A stretch of 47,306 nt of DNA from positions 1 to 47,306 of the forward strand of contig CACNSH010000007.1 of the NCBI GenBank assembly GCA_902622985.1. The letters run 5' to 3'. The stretch comes from an uncultured Pelagibacteraceae bacterium (GTDB taxonomy: Bacteria; Pseudomonadota; Alphaproteobacteria; Pelagibacterales; AG-422-B15). Positions 42,108 to 47,306 of this stretch are shown in pieces. The position numbers and the translations under genes are program-made. Under the pieces are notes generated by a model. That model was not told the DNA's origin, did no database searches, and worked only from the letters and a program-made list of their open reading frames with translations. Positions within the stretch are counted from its first letter, which is position 1. Every line of letters begins with the position of its first letter.

Positions 42108-43376
42108 TTAGTAGAACTTATTGATTTTTAATGATTTTTTAGAATTAAAAAATTCCTCAATTCTAATTAGTTGGTTGAATTTAGCGATTCTATCCGAACG
42201 AGACATTGACCCTGTTTTAATTTGACCAGAATTTGTTGCTACTGAAAGATCAGAAATAAACGTATTTTCTGTTTCACCAGAACGATGAGAGATAATAGTT
42301 TCTAAACCATTCATTTGAGCAAGTTCTATTGCCTTCATGGTTTCAGTTAACGTTCCAATTTGATTTACCTTTATCAAGACGGCATTTGCAGCTTTCATTT
42401 TAATGCCTTTTGAAATTAAATCTATATTTGTTGTAAATATATCATCACCGACAACTTGTATTTCAGATCCATAATTATGATTAAATTTTTGCCACGCTTT
42501 CCAATCATCTTCTGCAAATGGATCTTCAAGTGAAATAATAGAATATTTTTTGCACAATTTGATTAAATAATCAGAAAATTGATCACTGGAGAATGATTTT
42601 TTCTCTGATAAAATTTTATATTTTTTATTAGCATAAAATTCAGACGCTGCAACATCCAGTGACAGATAGAAATCCTTCCCTAATTTATATCCTGTTTTTG
42701 TAATTGCTTCCTTTATAAGTGCACAGGCCTGGTCTTCATTTTTTAAATTTGGTGCAAAACCACCTTCGTCACCAACTGCAGTTGATATATTTTTTCTTTC
42801 TAAAATTTGTTTAAGTGTGTGAAAAACTTCGGATGCTTTTCTAATAGACTCTGTAAACGTTTTGCATTTTACAGGTATAATCATGAATTCTTGAAATGAT
42901 AAATTATTATTTGCATGGGCTCCTCCATTTATAATATTAAGCATAGGTGTTGGCATTCTAAATGCTTTGGAGCCGCCTAAATACTTGTAAAGAGGAATTT
43001 CCAAATACTTTGAGGCCGCGTCAGCACAAGCAAGAGAAACACTTAATATTGCGTTAGCTCCTAACCTTTTTTTATTTGGTGTTCCATCTAATTCTATTAA
43101 AGTTTCATCAATTTCTTCCTGTTCAAGAACATCGTAACCAGACAGTGTATCAAAAATTATGGTATTGATATTGTCAACTGCCTTTAAAACAGATTTTCCA
43201 TGATAAGACTTTTTGTTGTCTCTTAATTCAAAAGCCTCGTTTTTACCAGTTGATGCACCAGATGGAACAGCGGCTCTACCAAAAACACCATTCGAGAGAA
43301 AAACGTCTGTCTCAACAGTTGGGTTGCCTCTGCTGTCGAATATTTGTCTGGATACAATATTTTTTATAAAATGCAT
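42108..43376 (-). CDS. eno: Enolase
   Basis: A 422-aa glycolytic enzyme converting 2-phosphoglycerate to phosphoenolpyruvate. SRQIFDSRGNPTVETDVFLS at the N terminus, GAHANNNLSFQEFMIIP, the Mg ligand region SLEDPFAEDDW and SHRSGETENTFISDLSVAT with the catalytic lysine before it (VLIKVNQIGT) are all present. The length is standard. It follows kdsA by 25 nt, part of the pyrG-kdsA-eno-ftsB operon. Confidence 0.98.
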   Translation of the reverse strand: MHFIKNIVSRQIFDSRGNPTVETDVFLSNGVFGRAAVPSGASTGKNEAFELRDNKKSYHGKSVLKAVDNINTIIFDTLSGYDVLEQEEIDETLIELDGTPNKKRLGANAILSVSLACADAASKYLEIPLYKYLGGSKAFRMPTPMLNIINGGAHANNNLSFQEFMIIPVKCKTFTESIRKASEVFHTLKQILERKNISTAVGDEGGFAPNLKNEDQACALIKEAITKTGYKLGKDFYLSLDVAASEFYANKKYKILSEKKSFSSDQFSDYLIKLCKKYSIISLEDPFAEDDWKAWQKFNHNYGSEIQVVGDDIFTTNIDLISKGIKMKAANAVLIKVNQIGTLTETMKAIELAQMNGLETIISHRSGETENTFISDLSVATNSGQIKTGSMSRSDRIAKFNQLIRIEEFFNSKKSLKINKFY

Positions 43377-43401
43377 AAATATCTTTGCTATCCTAAGTTA
43401 C

Positions 43402-44229
43402 TTATTTTTCTTTAACTAAATTGTCAATTTCAATGAGTTTTTTTATCAAATCATTCATATCGTCTAATTTGACCATATTTGGTCCATCTGAGGGAGCGTT
43501 TTCTGGATCGTTATGAGTTTCCATAAATATTCCTGAAACACCAACTGCCACAGCCGCTTTTGATAGAGCCGGCACGTACTTTCTATCGCCACCACTTTTG
43601 TCACCCATTCCTCCGGGTGATTGCACGGAGTGAGTTGCGTCGAAAATTACAGGGTAGCCTATCTCACTTTTCATAATTTCAAGTGACCTCATATCAGAAA
43701 CTAAATTATTATAGCCAAATGAAGCTCCTCTTTCAGTCAAAAGTATTTTCTTATTGCCGCTCTCTTCAATTTTTTTAGAGACATTAATCATGTCCAATGG
43801 TGCTAAAAACTGACCTTTTTTAATATTTACTATTAAATCAGTTTTTGCTGCAGCAATTAATAAATCAGTCTGTCTACATAAAAAAGCTGGAATTTGTAGT
43901 ATATCAACATAATCTTTTACTTTCTCACAGTCAGACACATTATGTACATCTGTTAAAATATTTATTTTATATTCATCTTTAAGAGATTTAAATATTTCTA
44001 ATGAAGCATCAATTCCTAAACCTCTCTCAGAATGTAAACTTGTACGGTTGGCCTTATCAAAAGAAGTCTTATAAACAAAATTGATTTTTAATTTTGCAGT
44101 AATTTCTAAGAGTGCCTCAACCATTTTTTTAGCATGACTATGGGACTCAAGAACACATGGTCCAGCTATTAAATTTAATTTATCATAATTAGAAAATTCA
44201 AAATTATTCAATTTTACTGTTTTATTCAT
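43402..44229 (-). CDS. kdsA: 3-deoxy-8-phosphooctulonate (Kdo-8-P) synthase
   Basis: A 275-aa enzyme that condenses phosphoenolpyruvate with arabinose 5-phosphate, giving the Kdo precursor of LPS inner core. [40 protein letters not shown] and [11 protein letters not shown] are the family motifs. CRQTD-type and the N-terminal Asn point to the non-metal class, but I did not test this. Its presence shows the organism makes Kdo-containing LPS, consistent with the glycosyltransferase island. It overlaps pyrG by 4 nt. Confidence 0.97.
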   Translation of the reverse strand: MNKTVKLNNFEFSNYDKLNLIAGPCVLESHSHAKKMVEALLEITAKLKINFVYKTSFDKANRTSLHSERGLGIDASLEIFKSLKDEYKINILTDVHNVSDCEKVKDYVDILQIPAFLCRQTDLLIAAAKTDLIVNIKKGQFLAPLDMINVSKKIEESGNKKILLTERGASFGYNNLVSDMRSLEIMKSEIGYPVIFDATHSVQSPGGMGDKSGGDRKYVPALSKAAVAVGVSGIFMETHNDPENAPSDGPNMVKLDDMNDLIKKLIEIDNLVKEK

Positions 44230-45851
44230 CTTTGTATCTTTTTTGCTGCATTTATAAATGACTTAAATAAAGGATGCGGTTCAAATGGTTTTGATTTTAA
44301 TTCAGGGTGATATTGCACTCCAATAAACCATGGATGATCTTTCAATTCAACAGTTTCAGGTAACAATCCATCCGGTGAATAACCAGAGAAAATAACACCT
44401 TTGTTCTCAAATTCTTGAGCAAATTTATTGTTAACTTCATATCTGTGACGATGTCTTTCATTAATAATTTCGTCTTTATATATATTATATATTTTACTGC
44501 CTTTTCTTAATTTTGCTTCATATGATCCAAGCCTCATCGTTCCGCCAAGGTCGTCATTTTTAGATCTCTTTTCAGTCGTATTATCTGAAGTTGTCCACTC
44601 TGTCATGAGGCCAACAATTGAATTTTTGCAATTAGCGAATTCGCTCGAATTTGCATCCTTTATGCCTAATATATTTCTTGCCATCTCTATAACTGCAAGT
44701 TGCATTCCAAAACATATTCCAAAATAAGGTATTTTGTTTTCTCTTGCATACTTAATTGCTGCAATTTTTCCTTCCGAGCCCCGTTCACCAAATCCTCCAG
44801 GAACTAAAATGCCATGACAAATTGTTAATAAGCTTGACGTATTGGAACTATTTAATTCTTCAGATTCAAACCATTTTAATTCAACCTTTACATTATTAAA
44901 AATTCCACCATGAGATAATGCTTCATTCAGTGATTTATAAGCATCAGCAAGTCCTGTATATTTGCCTACTATTCCAATTACGACCTTTCCTTCAGGTTCA
45001 AGAACATGTTTAGAAACTTGAGACCACATTTTGAGATCTATAGTTTTATTTGTATCTAAATTGAAATATTCTAGGACTCTCTTATCTAATTCTTCATTAT
45101 AAAAATTAATTGGGACCTCGTATATTGAATTTGCGTTTATTGCTTGAATTACACATTCATGTTGAACATTGCAAAATAAACCAATTTTTTTTCTTTCTCC
45201 TTCAGGTATTATTCTGTCAGATCTGCACAATAAAATATTTGGTTGAATACCCAAACTCCTCAATTCTTTTACTGAATGTTGAGTAGGTTTTGTTTTTAAT
45301 TCACCAGAACTTGCAATGTATGGAACCAAAGTAACATGAATAAATAATGAATTTTTATGCCCATTATCATTATGAAATTGTCTAATAGCTTCTATAAAAG
45401 GTAAGCTTTCAATATCGCCAATTGTTCCGCCTATCTCACATATAACAAAATCCTCTTGCTCAAGATCGTTTGAAATAAATTCTTTAATCTCATTCGTAAC
45501 ATGTGGAATAACTTGTACAGTAGCGCCCAAGTACTCCCCTTTTCTCTCTCTTGTTATAATTTTTTGATATACTCTGCCAGAGGTAATATTGTCAGATTTT
45601 TTAGAAACTACGCCAGTGAATCTTTCATAATGACCAAGGTCTAAATCGGTTTCTGCACCATCATCAGTTACATAAACTTCACCATGCTGATATGGACTCA
45701 TTGTGCCCGGATCAACATTTAAATATGGATCTAATTTCCTAATCCTTACTTTATAGCCATGATGTTGAAGTAAAGATGCTAAAGAAGCAGAAGCTAGGCC
45801 TTTACCAAGAGATGAAACCACGCCGCCTGTTACAAAGATAAATCGCGTCAT
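44226..45851 (-). CDS. pyrG: CTP synthase
   Basis: A 541-aa enzyme that aminates UTP to CTP using glutamine. The synthetase domain (1-265) begins [20 protein letters not shown] and includes [21 protein letters not shown]. The glutaminase domain has the nucleophile Cys in [10 protein letters not shown] and the His-Glu pair near the C terminus ([13 protein letters not shown]). Full length, all key residues intact. It sits between secG and kdsA, the standard alphaproteobacterial order. Confidence 0.98.
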   Translation of the reverse strand: MTRFIFVTGGVVSSLGKGLASASLASLLQHHGYKVRIRKLDPYLNVDPGTMSPYQHGEVYVTDDGAETDLDLGHYERFTGVVSKKSDNITSGRVYQKIITRERKGEYLGATVQVIPHVTNEIKEFISNDLEQEDFVICEIGGTIGDIESLPFIEAIRQFHNDNGHKNSLFIHVTLVPYIASSGELKTKPTQHSVKELRSLGIQPNILLCRSDRIIPEGERKKIGLFCNVQHECVIQAINANSIYEVPINFYNEELDKRVLEYFNLDTNKTIDLKMWSQVSKHVLEPEGKVVIGIVGKYTGLADAYKSLNEALSHGGIFNNVKVELKWFESEELNSSNTSSLLTICHGILVPGGFGERGSEGKIAAIKYARENKIPYFGICFGMQLAVIEMARNILGIKDANSSEFANCKNSIVGLMTEWTTSDNTTEKRSKNDDLGGTMRLGSYEAKLRKGSKIYNIYKDEIINERHRHRYEVNNKFAQEFENKGVIFSGYSPDGLLPETVELKDHPWFIGVQYHPELKSKPFEPHPLFKSFINAAKKIQR

Positions 45852-45893
45852 GGAAGTATTTTATACTACAGAGTCTTAATTAAATCAAAGGTA

Positions 45894-46205
45894 TTAATCT
45901 AGTTGTGGTAATTCAGGTAAATCTTCAATTAAACCTTCATTCGTTTGCTCTGTGCCTGTATCTTCAAAATTAAGAGTCCTATCTGACGATTTTAAACTTA
46001 AAACAGTTAGGCTTATACTTGTGATAACAAATAATACAGCAACAATTGCAGTTGTTCTTGTTAATATATCGGCGCTTCCTCTAGGAGACATGCCGTCACT
46101 ACCACCTCCAATTCCAAGTGCACCACCCTCTGCTCTTTGAACTAGTACAACAATAATTAATACCACTGCAAGTAAAGCGTGGATTATTAATAAAGATGTT
46201 TCCAT
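45894..46205 (-). CDS. secG: Preprotein translocase subunit SecG
   Basis: A 103-aa inner-membrane protein of the SecYEG channel with two helices (about residues 3-21 and 50-71). Between them lies the family motif VQRAEGGALGIGGGSDGMSPRG. The tail after helix 2 is acidic. It lies 20 nt downstream of tpiA and upstream of pyrG. Confidence 0.93.
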   Translation of the reverse strand: METSLLIIHALLAVVLIIVVLVQRAEGGALGIGGGSDGMSPRGSADILTRTTAIVAVLFVITSISLTVLSLKSSDRTLNFEDTGTEQTNEGLIEDLPELPQLD

Positions 46206-46225
46206 AAAATGAGTTATATAACTAA

Positions 46226-46966
46226 TTATGAGTAAGAATCAATTATTTTACTAAAATCTTTTGAATTTAAAGATGCGCCGCCCACTAAAGCCCCATCTAC
46301 TTGATCTAAATTTAAAATATCTCTAGCATTGGAAGGATTGACTGACCCTCCATATAATATTGAGATATTTTGACTTTTAGATTTACCAATTTTTTTTGAG
46401 AGTAAATTTCTAATATCTAAATGTATACTATTGATCTCGCCGATTGTTGGGGTTTTACCTGTCCCGATGGCCCAGACAGGTTCGTAAGCAATAATAAGAT
46501 TTTTTATATTTATTTTTTTTGGAAGTGAGCTGAGCTGACTGCTGAGAATTTTTTTTCTAATCTTTATTTCACTTAATTTCTCGCCTATGCAGTAAATAAT
46601 TTTTAAATCATACTTGTTTGCAATATCTATTTTTAAATTAAGTTCTTTTGATGTTTCTTTTTGATACTCCCTTCGTTCGGAATGGCCTATTATGACATAT
46701 TTGCACCCTGCAGATTTAAGCATTTGAGCACTGATACATCCAGTAAATGCACCTTCATTTAAGTGATGACAGTCTTGGCCCCCAAAATTAATTCCAGTTT
46801 TTGCGTTAATGAAATTAGTCAACAATGTGAAAGGGGGACAAATGACAACTTTAGATTTTTTATGTCTTGTTTTTTTAATATGCCTATCAATGGAATTAAC
46901 TACCTTTACAGCTCCATTTAAGCCATTCATCTTCCAATTGGCGATAGTATATTTAACCCTTTTCAT
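46226..46966 (-). CDS. tpiA: Triosephosphate isomerase
   Basis: A 246-aa TIM barrel interconverting dihydroxyacetone phosphate and glyceraldehyde 3-phosphate. N-terminal NWKMNG supplies Asn and catalytic Lys12; the electrophile His is in IIGHSERR and the catalytic Glu in AYEPVWAIGTGKTPT; ILYGGSVN is the phosphate-binding motif. Length is standard. It diverges from ppiD across about 49 nt. Confidence 0.97.
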   Translation of the reverse strand: MKRVKYTIANWKMNGLNGAVKVVNSIDRHIKKTRHKKSKVVICPPFTLLTNFINAKTGINFGGQDCHHLNEGAFTGCISAQMLKSAGCKYVIIGHSERREYQKETSKELNLKIDIANKYDLKIIYCIGEKLSEIKIRKKILSSQLSSLPKKINIKNLIIAYEPVWAIGTGKTPTIGEINSIHLDIRNLLSKKIGKSKSQNISILYGGSVNPSNARDILNLDQVDGALVGGASLNSKDFSKIIDSYS

Positions 46967-47015
46967 TCGTGATTATTCCTTTTATAAACTCTAATTTATA
47001 CCATCATAGTAAAAA

Positions 47016-47306
47016 ATGTTAGATATAATAAGAAATTTAGTTTCATCGATTTTTGGCAAAATACTTCTTGCTATAATGGTTTTAAGTTTTGCTCTTTGGG
47101 GCGTGGGAGACATACTTTCATCTGGCAACAGTCAACTTGCTGCAAAAGTAGGTAATGAAAAAATATCACTTGATGAATTTTATATAAAATTTCAACAAAC
47201 TGTAAGAGACTATAATCAAAATACCAATTCAAATTTAAGCCTCAAAGAAGCTTATGAGTTGAAACTTCACAATCTACTGCTACAAGATCTCATTTATTCT
47301 AGAATG
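47016..47306 (+). CDS. ppiD: PpiD-like periplasmic chaperone/peptidyl-prolyl isomerase, 3' partial
   Basis: The frame runs off the right edge after 97 codons. A short cytoplasmic N terminus (MLDIIRNLVSS) is followed by one membrane helix (about 11-33, GKILLAIMVLSFALWGVGDIL) and the start of a SurA_N-like chaperone domain (AAKVGNEKISLDEFYIKFQQ). This matches PpiD, the inner-membrane-anchored periplasmic folding factor, and ppiD next to tpiA-secG is a common alphaproteobacterial arrangement. The parvulin domain lies beyond the window, so isomerase activity cannot be judged. Confidence 0.85.
   Translation, partial: MLDIIRNLVSSIFGKILLAIMVLSFALWGVGDILSSGNSQLAAKVGNEKISLDEFYIKFQQTVRDYNQNTNSNLSLKEAYELKLHNLLLQDLIYSRM

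Overview
The window is an AT-rich (by eye about 30% G+C), densely packed segment of a bacterial chromosome. It holds about 55 protein genes and one tRNA, with many 1-8 nt gene overlaps and few gaps above 150 nt. Gene families and gene order are alphaproteobacterial: DUF502-recG / sdhE-mfd; mltB-rlpA-dacC-tmk-holB-metG-tatD; tpiA-secG-pyrG-kdsA-eno-ftsB-lipA-coq10 / cinA-pgpA-ispDF / ntrY-ntrX-trkA-dat-hflX. High A+T, short spacers and pared-down proteins suggest a streamlined marine alphaproteobacterium of the Pelagibacterales or HIMB59/AEGEAN-169 kind. The exact lineage is inference. No phage, transposase, CRISPR or rRNA genes were seen.

Layout. 1-9.2 kb: a partial DUF998-like membrane protein, an amidase, a DUF502 protein, RecG, SdhE, an unusually short Mfd, an alpha-methylacyl-CoA racemase-type protein and YajQ. 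9.2-16.2 kb is accessory metabolism: a drug/metabolite-type permease, a GMC alcohol/choline-type dehydrogenase, a 102-aa orphan, tRNA-Ser(UGA), two small membrane proteins (DUF2177, HPP), a RodZ-like HTH protein, a saccharopine dehydrogenase-like oxidoreductase and a Pta/Ptb-type acyltransferase. 16.2-18.3 kb: a reverse transsulfuration pair. 18.3-25.2 kb: cell wall, replication and translation genes. 25.2-31 kb: a very AT-rich surface-polysaccharide island with glycosyltransferases and a WbpB/WbpE/WbpD-like set for an N-acetylated 3-amino sugar nucleotide. 31-47.3 kb: the conserved housekeeping block, ending inside a ppiD-like gene.

How the genes work together. KdsA, the sugar-nucleotide trio and the glycosyltransferases serve LPS or polysaccharide. 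MltB, RlpA, DacC and FtsB serve peptidoglycan and division. IspDF makes isoprenoid precursors and PgpA makes phosphatidylglycerol. LipA makes lipoyl cofactor, although the usual neighbouring pdh genes are absent. The pair at 16.2-18.3 kb can make cysteine from homocysteine.

Most notable observations: (1) Mfd seems to lack the whole N-terminal UvrB-like module with the UvrA-binding domain, plus domain 3. (2) A 43-bp element, 38/43 identical between copies and carrying a palindrome and a conserved -10 box, lies 65-73 nt upstream of both the GMC dehydrogenase and the 102-aa orphan. (3) hflX has conserved N-terminal coding sequence upstream of its first ATG but no ATG/GTG/TTG/CTG to start it, at the place where hfq normally sits. 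(4) The conserved block has lost pdhABC, dusB-ntrBC and hfq, NtrY has no PAS domain and NtrX has no GAFTGA loop. (5) RlpA has lost two of four conserved active-site residues. No clearly new multi-gene system was found; the co-regulated transporter/dehydrogenase/orphan unit at 9.2-12.4 kb is the best candidate.
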